Source: Chitinophagaceae bacterium
Lineage (GTDB): Bacteria; Bacteroidota; Bacteroidia; Chitinophagales; Chitinophagaceae
Assembly: GCA_016786845.1 (NCBI GenBank)
Contig: JAEUVB010000015.1
Location: 248,001 to 312,000, forward strand
Direction of reading: 5' to 3'
Length of the DNA: 64,000 nt
A model generated the notes under the pieces. That model searched no databases. It had not been told where the DNA came from and saw only the letters and a program-made list of their open reading frames with translations. Positions 35,547 to 44,897 of this stretch are shown one piece after another. The position numbers and the translations under genes were made by a program. How positions within the stretch are numbered: position 1 is the stretch's first letter; the number at the start of each line of letters is the position of its first letter.

Positions 35547-35828
35547 TTAGACAATCGCCAAAATGTCGCTTTCACGCATGATGAGCAGATCCTGACCATC
35601 GATGGTGATTTCGGTACCGGCATATTTACCATAAAGCACGGTATTTCCGGCTTTCAGGGTCATGGGTTCATCTTTTTTTCCGCTGCCTACCGCTACGACT
35701 GTGCCGCGTTGTGGTTTTTCTTTTGCGGTATCCGGGATGATAATGCCACCGGCTGTTTTGGTTTCTGCTGCATCAGCTTTGACTACGACGCGGTCGTGCA
35801 AGGGGGTGATGTTTACTTTCTTAGCCAT
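35547..35828 (-). CDS. groS: co-chaperonin GroES
   Basis: A 93-aa 10-kDa chaperonin. [20 protein letters not shown] includes the start of the mobile loop that contacts GroEL, continuing [20 protein letters not shown], and the end is [13 protein letters not shown]. It is the first gene of the groES-groEL operon. No CIRCE-type inverted repeat was seen upstream, so heat control is presumably by another means. Confidence 0.98.
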   Translation of the reverse strand: MAKKVNITPLHDRVVVKADAAETKTAGGIIIPDTAKEKPQRGTVVAVGSGKKDEPMTLKAGNTVLYGKYAGTEITIDGQDLLIMRESDILAIV

Positions 35829-36040
35829 TTGTATGTATTTTTTAGTTTATAAATAAATGATTTACAACCCTCCTTATCACGAAATGTGCCAACGCCCGGA
35901 TACAAGACATTTTTTCAGTGCTTGCAAAACTCATCCGATTATCCGGATATTTTAGGACAGAATTTCACCCGGACCAGGAGAATATGACCAAAATGGCAGA
36001 CGAAAATCATCCCGGAACAGTCGCCCGGAAAAGACTGCGG

Positions 36041-36925
36041 TTATTTTGAAAAGCGTTTGACCAGATAAATACCCAGGAAAGTAATGAGTGCACCTAAAGC
36101 GATCGACAGGGATATTTTTTCATTCAGGAACAAAACGCCCATCAATAACGCCACGATAGGATTGATGTACACATAGATGGTCACCATGCTGATGGGCAAG
36201 GTTTTGAGGGCATAGAGGTAACAAATGAAGCAAAAGATGGAGCCCACAGCGGTTAGGTAAATGAGCCAAAGCCATGTTGATAACGGCACGGTGGACAAGG
36301 GTACATGATGACCGGGTAGTCGGGAAGCGAGGAGGAGGATCAATCCGCCAAAGAGCATCTGCCAACCGATGCCCTCAAAAGGATTGATATCGCGCTTGCT
36401 TCGGGTGGTCATTAAGGTGCCGGTGGTCCAGGTGCCTACGCCGATGAGGGTGAGCACCACACCAAACAGAAAATGATTGCCGCCCATTTCTTCAATAAAG
36501 GAGCTGAGCAATATCGCAATGCCGCTGAATCCGACCACCAGTCCGGCCATGGCTGCACGTTTTACTTTTTCCCTGAACAGGATAAAGTTACTTAAGATCA
36601 TGACAAAGGGCATGAGGCAAGAGATAAGTGCACCTAAATAGGAAGGGATGTATTTTACGGCCCAGGTGGTGAGTCCATTGCTGCAACTGATGAGAAGAAA
36701 ACCAACGAGAAAAAAATAGAGGAGATCTTTTGCCGGAGGAAATTTTTTATTCCGCCATAAGAAATAAGAGATCATGATGATGCCTGCCGTGGTTTGCCGC
36801 ATGCCGGTCATTTGGAGGGGAGGCAAGTGTTTAAGCGCTATTTTAGATACAAACCAGGTTGTTCCCCAGAAAAATGATATAGCTGCTAATGCCCAGTATC
36901 CTTTATGTAATTTGCTAGAGTTCAA
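36041..36925 (-). CDS. DMT superfamily (EamA) transporter
   Basis: A 294-aa inner-membrane protein with ten predicted helices as two EamA repeats. The first opens with GYWALAAISFFWGTTWFVSK, and the second ends in INPIVALLMGVLFLNEKISL, a typical EamA closing motif. Members export metabolites, amino acids or other small molecules; the substrate cannot be deduced. It is transcribed alone, 212 bases beyond groES on the same strand, and is divergent from the Cys-rich gene at 37058. Confidence 0.9.
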   Translation of the reverse strand: MNSSKLHKGYWALAAISFFWGTTWFVSKIALKHLPPLQMTGMRQTTAGIIMISYFLWRNKKFPPAKDLLYFFLVGFLLISCSNGLTTWAVKYIPSYLGALISCLMPFVMILSNFILFREKVKRAAMAGLVVGFSGIAILLSSFIEEMGGNHFLFGVVLTLIGVGTWTTGTLMTTRSKRDINPFEGIGWQMLFGGLILLLASRLPGHHVPLSTVPLSTWLWLIYLTAVGSIFCFICYLYALKTLPISMVTIYVYINPIVALLMGVLFLNEKISLSIALGALITFLGIYLVKRFSK

Positions 36926-37028
36926 GAATGCTGCAAAGAAAAAGGAAATCTTTGGGTTTATCAGAAAAGCTTCAGACGGGGATTTGTTAAAAAAAGGTAT
37001 TGCCTGTTACTTTATCAGATTTATCCCT

Positions 37029-37036
37029 TATTTTTG
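37029..37036 (+). promoter_or_regulatory. Bacteroidota -7 motif (TATTTTTG) before the Cys-rich gene
   Basis: TATTTTTG matches TAnnTTTG and lies 21 bases before the ATG at 37058. A -33 TTG lies slightly farther upstream than usual. Confidence 0.45.
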
Positions 37037-37057
37037 ATATTCTAAAATTAAATACAC

Positions 37058-37396
37058 ATGAAAAAAGTACTGTTCATTGCATTGGCCCTGTTAGTTACAG
37101 GTACCACATATGCCGAAAAAAAATGTTGTAAAGATAAAGCCAGCTGTAATAAAGAAGCGAGTGCTAAATCTTGTTCAAAAGACGAAGCAAAAGGTAAAGC
37201 ATGTTGCAAAAAAGATCATGGTACAGCCTCCGCTGCTACCGGAGCTGATGCTGCAGATGCGAATGCTGCCATTGCACCTAACACTACAGGCGAAATGCAT
37301 GCTTGCTGCAAGAAAAATGTAGCATCGGGTAAAGCTGCTTGTTGTGCAAATAAGGGCGCAGCTACACCAACTGCAACTCCTGCAAGAACACGCTAA
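37058..37396 (+). CDS. small secreted cysteine-rich protein
   Basis: A 112-aa protein with a clear signal peptide (MKKVLFIALALLVTGTTYA), then a Lys/Cys-rich region with CC pairs (KKCCKDKASC, KACCKKDHG, HACCKKN, AACCANKG) interrupted by an Ala/Asp segment. About eleven cysteines lie in the mature part, four of them arranged as CC-K type pairs. It may bind metal (copper or zinc) or form disulfides in the periplasm; no named family was recognised. It has its own -7 motif and a strong terminator, so it is a single-gene unit. Confidence 0.75.
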   Translation: MKKVLFIALALLVTGTTYAEKKCCKDKASCNKEASAKSCSKDEAKGKACCKKDHGTASAATGADAADANAAIAPNTTGEMHACCKKNVASGKAACCANKGAATPTATPARTR

Positions 37397-37420
37397 TTTT
37401 TTCGTTTCAAGAAATATGGA

Positions 37421-37448
37421 AAGCACCCGACATTCGGGTGCTTTTTTT
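37421..37448 (+). terminator. terminator of the Cys-rich gene
   Basis: AAGCACCCGA-CAT-TCGGGTGCTT, a perfect 10-bp stem with a three-base loop followed by a T-run, 25 bases after the stop codon. Confidence 0.9.
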
Positions 37449-37564
37449 GTGTCCTATAGTTTCTCATATTAGGTATGTTACAATAAGATGACGAAAATAC
37501 ATTCCTTTCTAAACTGGACTGATGCCCCTTGAATCTACCGCGTATGGCTGTTTGTATTGCGGTC

Positions 37565-37665
37565 TCGTCAATGAAGTGACGAGAAAGCGAAAAGCCTGCA
37601 GTGACGACGCAGGAGGAGCGAGGACTTGCAGCAAATAGCGTGTTAGCCGCCCTAAAAAAGACAGT
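37565..37665. repeat. GC-rich dispersed intergenic element, copy 1
   Basis: A 28-base core (37599-37626, including GACGACGCAGGAGGAGCGAG) is identical to 54524-54551. It is flanked by AGCG-type and TAGC-type boxes and short complementary arms (CTGCA/TGCAG). The rest of the 340-base gap between the Cys-rich and OmpA genes shows no gene. Confidence 0.7.
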
Positions 37666-37737
37666 TTATTTCTTTGTCGAAATTTGTATCCCGATGCGAT
37701 CTGAATGAAACAAAACAGGTTACGTTCAGTAAAGATT

Positions 37738-39030
37738 TTATTTCGAACGGACATTGACGGCCACGCGTCGATTTTGTGCACGCCCCTCTGCGGTGGTATT
37801 ATCCGACAAGGGTTCGGTAGAGCCATAGCCTTCATAAGGTTTCACATCAAATGAAGATCGTGCAACACCACCTTTGATCAATTGATCGTAAACAAATTTC
37901 GCACGTTTCTCCGATAGCTTCATGTTGGCCAGGGAATCGCCGGTATTGTCGGTATAAGCCCCGATTTTAATTTTCATGGTCGGGTAGGCTTGTAAGAGTG
38001 TGATTAGATGGGTGATTTGTGCACATGTATCCTGGCTCAAAACCGATTTGTTTGCCTTGAAACGCAGGTCGGTAAATTCAAACCACATGTCTTTGCCTGC
38101 AACCGATCCGGGATCTTTAATGAAATTATACAGGCGATCTTCCAATGATCCTTTGGTTACAATCATTTCCACACCATTATCCAATTTCAAAGTTGTTTTT
38201 TCTGTTGAAGGCAAAATCCAGTTCCCATCAGCATCTACATATCCTTGTGAAGAATCGGGTTTGGCCGATAGGGCTGCCGCGGCTTGATCGGCCGCACTGC
38301 TAATCGACGCGCCGGCAGAGTCTAAGGTAGATTGTGCGTTCGAGGTTTCATTTTTGGGACTGTTACAACCCATGCTCCAATACCAAATACCGATGCCAAA
38401 TAATCCTGCAAGAATAAGCGGGACCATCCACTTTTTTCCTTGACTTGTATTTTCATGACTCATGATCAACTGTTTTACAGACATTTTATCAGAAACGGGT
38501 TTATGTTCAGTCGACATCAGGGTCAAAAATCCCTCCGGTAATTGTTCCAGTATGGCTTTTTCGGACTGCATGATATATTCATGGATAGAAGTCCATTGCC
38601 ATTGATGTAGTTTGGTTTCAAGTGACAGGCACAGCGTGACGATACTGGCCAAAATCTTCAGGATAATATCTGCCGATTCGGGCTTCATCAATGCGGTACG
38701 GGCAATCAATTGAGCAACACCGTTTCTTTTCTCACCAAAGATAATCGAGATCAGGTCATTTCCGCAATGGATATATGGGTTCAATGCTTCAGCCGTCATT
38801 AATTGGGTCAGATTGACCTGATCGGGGAGCAATGCACCTGTTTTATGCACCAAAGAAATAAAGGCGGCTTGTTTATGTGGTTGCAGGTTAAGAATGGCAT
38901 GCAGGATGCAAGGGATGAGCTGATTGTAGGCCATCGGAACCGATTGGGTATTTTCTCCGGTGGCGGCAGAAGTTTCCGAGATCAATTGATCCGGCACTAA
39001 ACGACGGATGTGAGGGATGAGTTTGGACAT
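37738..39030 (-). CDS. DUF937-OmpA family envelope protein
   Basis: A 430-aa protein with an N-terminal DUF937 region (about 1-180, helical), one membrane helix (about 202-220, VPLILAGLFGIGIWYWS), a Ser/Ala-rich linker, and a C-terminal OmpA-like peptidoglycan-binding domain (about 313-428: FTDLRFKANKSVLSQDT, IKIGAYTDNTGD, MKLSEKRAKFVYDQL, NRRVAVNV). The OmpA domain should sit in the periplasm and bind peptidoglycan, while the DUF937 part stays in the cytoplasm. The start was set at MSKLIPHIRR (39030); an upstream ATG adds seven residues. Confidence 0.87.
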   Translation of the reverse strand: MSKLIPHIRRLVPDQLISETSAATGENTQSVPMAYNQLIPCILHAILNLQPHKQAAFISLVHKTGALLPDQVNLTQLMTAEALNPYIHCGNDLISIIFGEKRNGVAQLIARTALMKPESADIILKILASIVTLCLSLETKLHQWQWTSIHEYIMQSEKAILEQLPEGFLTLMSTEHKPVSDKMSVKQLIMSHENTSQGKKWMVPLILAGLFGIGIWYWSMGCNSPKNETSNAQSTLDSAGASISSAADQAAAALSAKPDSSQGYVDADGNWILPSTEKTTLKLDNGVEMIVTKGSLEDRLYNFIKDPGSVAGKDMWFEFTDLRFKANKSVLSQDTCAQITHLITLLQAYPTMKIKIGAYTDNTGDSLANMKLSEKRAKFVYDQLIKGGVARSSFDVKPYEGYGSTEPLSDNTTAEGRAQNRRVAVNVRSK

Positions 39031-39166
39031 GTGTAGTAGGTGGTAACGCAATTTTAATTTAATTTGTTATACCAATAAAAAGATTTCTGTATGTCTGTAT
39101 ACTTCTGCGACGTGGATTTTTTCAGCTGTTTTTGCCTGTACGGTATTCTGAAGCTACCTTTGAGCG

Positions 39167-40162
39167 GTGATTAAAATTGGTAAGATAGAGCTCCCGGATT
39201 TTCCGCTATTACTGGCGCCCATGGAAGATGTCAGCGACCCTCCATTCAGGGCTGTTTGTAAAGACAAAGGCGCGGACCTGATGTATACAGAGTTTATTAG
39301 CAGTGAAGGCCTTATCCGAGATGCAATCAAAAGCCGACAAAAGTTAGATATTTTTGAAGCCGAACGGCCCATCGGCATACAGATATTTGGCGGAGATGAA
39401 GACGCCATGACCCTTTCGGCTCGCATCGTAGAAGCTACAGGGCCTGACTTGGTGGATATCAATTATGGTTGTCCGGTAAAGAAAGTGGTGTGTAAAGGTG
39501 CCGGCGCAGGCATTTTGAAGGATGTGCCGAAAATGATTTCACTGACCAAGGCCGTCGTGAATGCCGTAAAAATTCCGGTTACGGTAAAGACCAGGCTTGG
39601 ATGGGATGAACAAACCAAGAATATCGAGGAAGTGGCGGAAAGACTACAAGATATTGGCATTCAGGCTTTATCGATACATGGGCGTACCCGTACCCAAATG
39701 TATAAGGGTGAGGCTGATTGGTCCTTGATCGCCAAAGTGAAAAATAATCCGCGTATTCATATTCCGATTTTTGGGAATGGAGATATTGATAGTCCTGAAA
39801 AGGCGCTGGAATATAAAAATCGTTACGGGGTTGATGGAATTATGATCGGGCGAGCTGCAATTGGCTATCCTTGGATATTTAATGAGATCAAGCACTTTGT
39901 AAAAACCGGTGAACATCTCGCCCCGCCTGAAATAGAAGAACGTGTGGCGGTTTGTCGCAAGCATCTGATGTTTGCCACGCAATGGAAGGGTGAGAAATTG
40001 GGGATACTCGAAATGCGTCCGCATTATGCCAATTATTTAAGAGGCCTGCCGGGGGTGAAGGAATACCGACATCAGTTGGTGCATCTAAATACGGTAGCAG
40101 ATATTGAGTCGGTGTTTGAAGAAGTCATCAAAAAATATTCCAGAGAAACGGCCCTTTCCTGA
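39167..40162 (+). CDS. dusB: tRNA-dihydrouridine synthase DusB
   Basis: A 331-aa flavoprotein TIM barrel: LLAPMEDVSDPPFRAVCKDK (FMN-binding start), DINYGCPVKKVVCKGAGAGI with the catalytic cysteine, TVKTRLGWD, SIHGRTRTQMYKGEADW and GNGDIDSPEKA. It reduces uridines in the D-loop of tRNAs. The start is a GTG at 39167, which gives the standard MIKIG opening; no ATG is available upstream in frame. Confidence 0.95.
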   Translation: MIKIGKIELPDFPLLLAPMEDVSDPPFRAVCKDKGADLMYTEFISSEGLIRDAIKSRQKLDIFEAERPIGIQIFGGDEDAMTLSARIVEATGPDLVDINYGCPVKKVVCKGAGAGILKDVPKMISLTKAVVNAVKIPVTVKTRLGWDEQTKNIEEVAERLQDIGIQALSIHGRTRTQMYKGEADWSLIAKVKNNPRIHIPIFGNGDIDSPEKALEYKNRYGVDGIMIGRAAIGYPWIFNEIKHFVKTGEHLAPPEIEERVAVCRKHLMFATQWKGEKLGILEMRPHYANYLRGLPGVKEYRHQLVHLNTVADIESVFEEVIKKYSRETALS

Positions 40163-40211
40163 AAAAGCTCATCAAATAGTTTACTTTTACTCCCAAAAAA
40201 TAAATTCAAGC

Positions 40212-40649
40212 ATGCAACAAGTAAAAAAAGGAGACACCATTAAAGTTCATTACAAAGGAACCCTGACCAGCGACGGTACACCTTTCGATAGTTCAGAAGG
40301 TCGCGAACCATTAGAGTTTACCGTAGGAGAAGGAATGGTCATTTTCGGATTCGATAATGGCGTTTTGGATATGAAGGTCGGGGATAAAAAAATCGTTCAT
40401 ATTCCTTTCATGGAAGGCTATGGTCCGCTCAACGAACAAATGATGTTTGAATTTGACAAGACACAGTTCCCTGAAGATTTAGGAGCGCCCGAAATCGGCA
40501 TGCAACTCAATATGATGGACAATGAAGGAAATCATTTGCCGGTCATGATCGCTGAGGTTAAGGATACCACCTTGGTATTGGATGCCAATCATGCCCTCGC
40601 AGGTAAAGATTTGACGTTTGAAATTGAACTGGTTGAGATTGTCGCCTAA
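40212..40649 (+). CDS. FKBP-type peptidyl-prolyl cis-trans isomerase, SlyD-like
   Basis: A 145-aa FKBP domain interrupted by an IF (insert-in-flap) domain: VKKGDTIKVHYKGTL and FDSSEGREPLEFTVGEG at the start, MEGYGPLNEQM in the insert, and NHALAGKDLTFEIELVEI at the end, all SlyD-family signatures. The histidine-rich tail of E. coli SlyD is absent. It catalyses proline isomerisation with chaperone activity. Start at MQQVKKGD; an in-frame upstream extension overlaps dusB and lacks similarity. It lies 49 bases after dusB and may share its transcript. Confidence 0.95.
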   Translation: MQQVKKGDTIKVHYKGTLTSDGTPFDSSEGREPLEFTVGEGMVIFGFDNGVLDMKVGDKKIVHIPFMEGYGPLNEQMMFEFDKTQFPEDLGAPEIGMQLNMMDNEGNHLPVMIAEVKDTTLVLDANHALAGKDLTFEIELVEIVA

Positions 40650-40663
40650 TTCGTTTCGCTAGC

Positions 40664-40695
40664 AAAAATCCTCAAACTTACTTTGAGGATTTTTA
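40664..40695 (+). terminator. terminator after the FKBP gene
   Basis: AAAAATCCTCAAA and TTTGAGGATTTTT form a perfect 13-bp inverted repeat with a five-base loop ending in T bases. Confidence 0.9.
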
Positions 40696-40726
40696 GACTT
40701 ATATTCATTTCAGAAAAAACCACACT

Positions 40727-41608
40727 ATGAAAAAATTACTTTTCGTTGCCCTCTTATGGTCGACATTATTTGCCTGTAAGGACAATGGTACTGGAGAAAA
40801 TAAATCGTCCGGGTCCGGGGAAGCGGTTACCTTAAGACTGAATTTTAAACAAGGTGAAAAGTTTCACTATGATATGACCACGGTTCAGAACATCACACAA
40901 ACGATGATGGGCAAGGATATGAGTGTGAAACAGGAAATGGGATTCGGGTTTAATTATGAAGTTAAGTCGGCTGAAAAAGAAATGTATCAGGTGATGGTGA
41001 CTTACGACAGAATTCGAATGAAGCAGGATAATCCAATGATGCAAGTCAATTTCGACACCGATGATCCGGCCACCATGAAAGATGGAAAGTTTACTGCTTT
41101 GGCTGATTTGAAAGGTAAGAGTTTCACCTTAACCCTCAATCATTATGGAGATGTAACCGGTATCAGTGGATTGGAATCTTTGTCCAATAGTCTGGGTCAA
41201 TCCGGTATGTCGGATACCTCAATGATGAATATGATGGAAATGAGCTTTAAGATTTATCCGGAAAAAGCCATGAAAGTGGGCGATACCTGGAAGAAGGATA
41301 TGACCAATGATCTTGGCGGTATGTTGAAAATGAAAATTGCCAATGAATATGAATTACTTTCCGTGAAGGATGGCATGGCTGAAATCGGCGTCAAATCGGT
41401 GATTACCTCAGAGCCCGGTGCTGCCAAACAGGAAATGGAAATGACATTGAACGGTACCCAAAACGGCAGTATGAAAGTGGATGTGACCACGGGTATGATG
41501 CTAAATTCAAATTTCAAACAGGATATTACAGGTAAAGCCAGTACTCAGGGAATGGAAATTCCGATGAAGATTAAAAGTGATATTAGCGCGATTGGAAAGA
41601 AATTATAG
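40727..41608 (+). CDS. putative lipoprotein, DUF6263-like
   Basis: A 293-aa protein with a lipoprotein signal (MKKLLFVALLWSTLFACKDN; lipobox LFAC, lipidated Cys 17), a Ser/Gly linker and a beta-rich body with methionine-rich strands (MMGKDMSVKQEMGFG, SGMSDTSMMNMMEMSF). The pattern fits the DUF6263 family of Bacteroidota lipoproteins, whose function is unknown. It probably sits in the outer or inner membrane facing the periplasm. Its last bases overlap the end of the convergent MBL gene by six bases. Confidence 0.8.
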   Translation: MKKLLFVALLWSTLFACKDNGTGENKSSGSGEAVTLRLNFKQGEKFHYDMTTVQNITQTMMGKDMSVKQEMGFGFNYEVKSAEKEMYQVMVTYDRIRMKQDNPMMQVNFDTDDPATMKDGKFTALADLKGKSFTLTLNHYGDVTGISGLESLSNSLGQSGMSDTSMMNMMEMSFKIYPEKAMKVGDTWKKDMTNDLGGMLKMKIANEYELLSVKDGMAEIGVKSVITSEPGAAKQEMEMTLNGTQNGSMKVDVTTGMMLNSNFKQDITGKASTQGMEIPMKIKSDISAIGKKL

Positions 41609-42442
41609 ATCCGCAATTTTCAGTACATCCTGATGGCGAATACCGCGGTCCGTTTGGATCAGCGAACAACATTCATTATGATGGTCATGTTCGAAAAACA
41701 GGAGCCAATTGTTGCTTGCGGCTTGATGCAAGAGTGTTTCCTTTTCATTTAATGTTTCTAAAGGCCGCATATCGTAGGCCATTACCCATGGTAAAGAAAT
41801 GTGTGCCATAGAAGGTACTAAATCAGCACAATAAAGAATGGACTGTCCTTTATATTGAATCAAGGGAAGCATCATGGCATCGGTGTGCCCGTTAACAAAT
41901 TTTACCTGCATGTTTTCAGTAAATGAGATGTCATCATTCACACTAATCATTTGTAGTTGACCGCTTTGTTCTATGGGTTCAATATTTTCCTTCAGGAAAG
42001 AAGCTTTTTCTCTTGCATTCGGATGCAGGGCTGAATACCAGTGTTGATCATTGCTCCAGTATTGCGCTTTTGAAAATGTGGGTTTAAGGATATCATTTTC
42101 TCTGACAATGGCTCCTCCGCAATGATCGAAATGTAGATGTGTCAGAAACACATCGGTGATATCCTCTAAGCCAAATCCATGTTTCTTCAAGGAGCCTTGC
42201 AGGGTATCTTCACCATGAGGTTGAAAATGGCTGAAGAATTTTTCATTCTGTTTGTTGCCCATACCGGTATCGATAAGGATCAGACGATTTTCATCTTCGA
42301 TCAACAAGCAGCGCATGGCCCAGGTACACATATTATTTTCATCGGCGGGGTTCACTTTACCCCACATGCTTTTTGGCACCACACCATGCATGGCCCCGCC
42401 ATCTAATTTGAAAAGACCGGTATCGATAGTATATAGTTTCAT
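41603..42442 (-). CDS. MBL-fold metallo-hydrolase
   Basis: A 279-aa metallo-beta-lactamase-fold enzyme: the zinc motif THLHFDHCGG (HxHxDH), a downstream VNGHTDAM histidine, YCADLVPSMAHI with the bridging aspartate, and a late FFEHDHHN histidine. The layout is like AttM/quorum-quenching lactonases and related hydrolases, but the substrate cannot be set from sequence. It is convergent with the lipoprotein gene and follows the MFS gene on the same strand with a short gap. Confidence 0.9.
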   Translation of the reverse strand: MKLYTIDTGLFKLDGGAMHGVVPKSMWGKVNPADENNMCTWAMRCLLIEDENRLILIDTGMGNKQNEKFFSHFQPHGEDTLQGSLKKHGFGLEDITDVFLTHLHFDHCGGAIVRENDILKPTFSKAQYWSNDQHWYSALHPNAREKASFLKENIEPIEQSGQLQMISVNDDISFTENMQVKFVNGHTDAMMLPLIQYKGQSILYCADLVPSMAHISLPWVMAYDMRPLETLNEKETLLHQAASNNWLLFFEHDHHNECCSLIQTDRGIRHQDVLKIADL

Positions 42443-42481
42443 GGCGGTAAAGGATTAATTAAGGAATGAGGAAATGCAAAC

Positions 42482-43786
42482 TTACTGCGCCCCGGATGAT
42501 TTTCTGACAAAATTGTCTTTCATCCAAAATAATCCTATGAGTCCGATCACGAAATAAACCGCTAATCCCAGCGCGGAGGCCCGCAACCCGACATAGTCTG
42601 ATATTAATCCGAAGGACAGCGTACCAATCACGATACCCAATTTTTCGCATACATCATAGAAACTAAAAAAGGATGCATGGTCTTCAGTATCCGGTAGTAA
42701 TTTGGAATAGGTGGATCGGGAAAGTGATTGTATACCACCCATCACCATGCCTACACAAAAGGCCAGTATATAAAACTGATTCACGGTGACCACTTTGTAA
42801 GCCGCAATGCATATACAAATCCATATCAACACCAGCACGATGAGGGATTGACGATTCCCCCAACGTTGCGACAAGTAAGCAAATAATCTCGCACCCGCAA
42901 TCGCGACGAGTTGTATGATGAGGATCACACTCAGGAGTTGTGTGGTTTCCATGTGAAGGGCGTCGCCTGCAAAATAGGTGGCCATATACATCACAGTGAG
43001 TACACCCATATTGTAAAAAAAGAAGGCGAATAAAAAACGTTTGAGTACCGGAATTTGTTTGAGTTGATGCCAGACTTTTTTCAGCTCTTGAAAGCCATTG
43101 AAGAGTATGGATCCATGATGCCCGGATTTTGGTAAGGCATCTTCTTTCAGCACGGCAAAAGTAATTTGTGCAAATCCCATCCACCATATTCCCACGGCAA
43201 CAAAAGACATTCGTACCGGTAAACTGCCCAGACCCCATTTCAATTGTTCATCGGCCAGGATGAAGGCAAAGCAAAAAATCATCAGAATCACGCTGCCGAT
43301 ATAACCCATGGAAAAACCATTGGCACTCACCGCATCCTGTTGATCTTTGGATGCGATCTCGGGCAAAAAGGCATTGTAAAAAACAAGACTCCCGCAGAAA
43401 CCAATCGAGGCCAAAATGCTGCAACACAAACCATAAATAAGATTCACATGTCCGTGAGTATTTTTTTCGAAAAAGAAAAGCGCCATGCAGGATAATGATC
43501 CCAAGTAACAAAAGAAACGAAGAAACATTTTTTTATTGCTCCGAGAGTCGGCTATAGAGGAGAGTATGGGCGACAGAAATGCAATGATGAGGAAGGACAA
43601 TGAGATCGAATAGGACGCCAATGCATCCCGATGAAAATTCCGTCCAAGAAGATTGACTTGTTCCGGTATGATAGCCGTAAAGTAGGCCGGGAATATCGCG
43701 GAGGTGATAATCAATGAATAGGCAGAATTAGCCCAGTCGTAAAAGGACCAAGCTCGCACGATCCGTTTTTGATTCAGTTCCATCAT
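42482..43786 (-). CDS. MFS transporter, UMF1 (Atg22-like) family
   Basis: A 434-aa major facilitator with about twelve helices. The opening RIVRAWSFYDWANSAYSLII is the UMF1/Atg22-family signature (YDWANSAY); a later SRSTYSKLLPDTEDHASFFSF is also typical. Substrate unknown; relatives export amino acids in yeast vacuoles. The start was placed at the ATG pair at 43783/43786, just after the stop of the ABC gene (43789), indicating a shared transcript; the longer frame would overlap that gene. Confidence 0.9.
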   Translation of the reverse strand: MMELNQKRIVRAWSFYDWANSAYSLIITSAIFPAYFTAIIPEQVNLLGRNFHRDALASYSISLSFLIIAFLSPILSSIADSRSNKKMFLRFFCYLGSLSCMALFFFEKNTHGHVNLIYGLCCSILASIGFCGSLVFYNAFLPEIASKDQQDAVSANGFSMGYIGSVILMIFCFAFILADEQLKWGLGSLPVRMSFVAVGIWWMGFAQITFAVLKEDALPKSGHHGSILFNGFQELKKVWHQLKQIPVLKRFLFAFFFYNMGVLTVMYMATYFAGDALHMETTQLLSVILIIQLVAIAGARLFAYLSQRWGNRQSLIVLVLIWICICIAAYKVVTVNQFYILAFCVGMVMGGIQSLSRSTYSKLLPDTEDHASFFSFYDVCEKLGIVIGTLSFGLISDYVGLRASALGLAVYFVIGLIGLFWMKDNFVRKSSGAQ

Positions 43787-43788
43787 CG

Positions 43789-44406
43789 TCAGGACTTGTA
43801 ATCTTTGAGGTGAATGAAAGTACTGCAAACCTCATATTCATTTTTGTCATTCGATGCTACGATGAGTAGTCGATTCGTGCAACAAGTCTTAACCAGTTCT
43901 CGATATAGCGCATAGCCCTCTTCATCGAGGTTGGTACAAGGTTCGTCCAGGAGAATGAGGAGGGTATCGGCAAATAAAGCTTGGGCTAGTTTCACCCTTT
44001 GCTTCATACCACTCGACATATGTTCGAGTAATTTATCGGATGAAGATTCAAGTCCAATTTTTCGAATGATATCGGATATCGGTAGCAAGGGTTTCTTAAA
44101 CGAAAAATGAAAATGAAGAAACTCTGAGAGCGTCATCTCTTCAATGAGTTCCAGATAAGGTGCACAATAAGAAACAGATTGAAAAGTTTTTTCCGGGCTC
44201 AGTTCCTTGCCGTTTAATGTATAGTGAATTTCACCTTTTGAGGCCTGCACATATCCGGCAATGATTTGGAGTAAGGTTGATTTTCCCGAACCATTAGCGC
44301 CGAGTAATGCAATGGAAGCCGGAGAGGTGAATTCATGCGTGAAGTCGTTGATGACTACTTCGCGACCGAAGCGTTTGGTTATATGTTGGAGAGATATCTT
44401 CAGCAT
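43789..44406 (-). CDS. ABC transporter ATP-binding protein
   Basis: A 205-aa ATPase: Walker A LLGANGSGKST (about residue 36-46), Q-loop region, signature HMSSGMKQRVKLAQAL, Walker B LLILLDEPCTNLDEEG and the switch region LLIVASNDKNEY, in which the usual histidine is replaced by asparagine. It is short, as in CcmA- or gliding-type exporters. No permease gene lies next to it, so its partner is elsewhere. The start at MLKISLQHITKRFG is favoured; an upstream ATG adds 11 residues. Confidence 0.9.
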   Translation of the reverse strand: MLKISLQHITKRFGREVVINDFTHEFTSPASIALLGANGSGKSTLLQIIAGYVQASKGEIHYTLNGKELSPEKTFQSVSYCAPYLELIEEMTLSEFLHFHFSFKKPLLPISDIIRKIGLESSSDKLLEHMSSGMKQRVKLAQALFADTLLILLDEPCTNLDEEGYALYRELVKTCCTNRLLIVASNDKNEYEVCSTFIHLKDYKS

Positions 44407-44445
44407 GTGGGAAGGAAACAAAGATAGAGAAATGCTCAAAGAAAC

Positions 44446-44811
44446 CTAATACTGCCCTGTGCTTAGGAGCACAAGCGTGCAGGCTTCCATACATTGAATG
44501 CCGGCGGCTTTGGCTTGAGCCATCAGTTCATCATTTTCGGTGCCCGGATTGAATATGATGCGGCGTGGCTTGAGGCTAAGAATATAATTGTAATATTCAG
44601 GTTGATGGGCCGGGCCAATATAGAGGGTGACGGTATCTATATCCTGATAGGGTTGATGGTCCTTGGTAAACGCTACGTCTTCCACACGACCCATTCGATT
44701 TCCGATAGCCACAACAGGGTGATTGTGTTTGCGCAGCATACGAATGGCTTTATGACTATATCGTTCGGGTTTTTCGGATGCTCCGATGACCAATGTTTTT
44801 TTTGTGTTCAT
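44446..44811 (-). CDS. CoA-binding domain protein
   Basis: A 121-aa Rossmann-like CoA_binding domain: KTLVIGASEKPERYSHKAI, the VAIGNRMGRVEDV segment, the VTLYIGPAHQPEYY stretch and IFNPGTENDEL. Small stand-alone members are widespread in Bacteroidota and of unknown role. It is the upstream gene of a compact minus-strand group with the ABC, MFS and MBL genes. The ATG of MNTKKTLVIG is preferred over one three residues upstream. Confidence 0.88.
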   Translation of the reverse strand: MNTKKTLVIGASEKPERYSHKAIRMLRKHNHPVVAIGNRMGRVEDVAFTKDHQPYQDIDTVTLYIGPAHQPEYYNYILSLKPRRIIFNPGTENDELMAQAKAAGIQCMEACTLVLLSTGQY

Positions 44812-44897
44812 GAATGGCAAAAGTAAGTCGATATTGTGGGGGAACGAAAATCTTAATGAGGTGTATTTAACGCCTGCAACTTACCGGCAGGTCTTAT

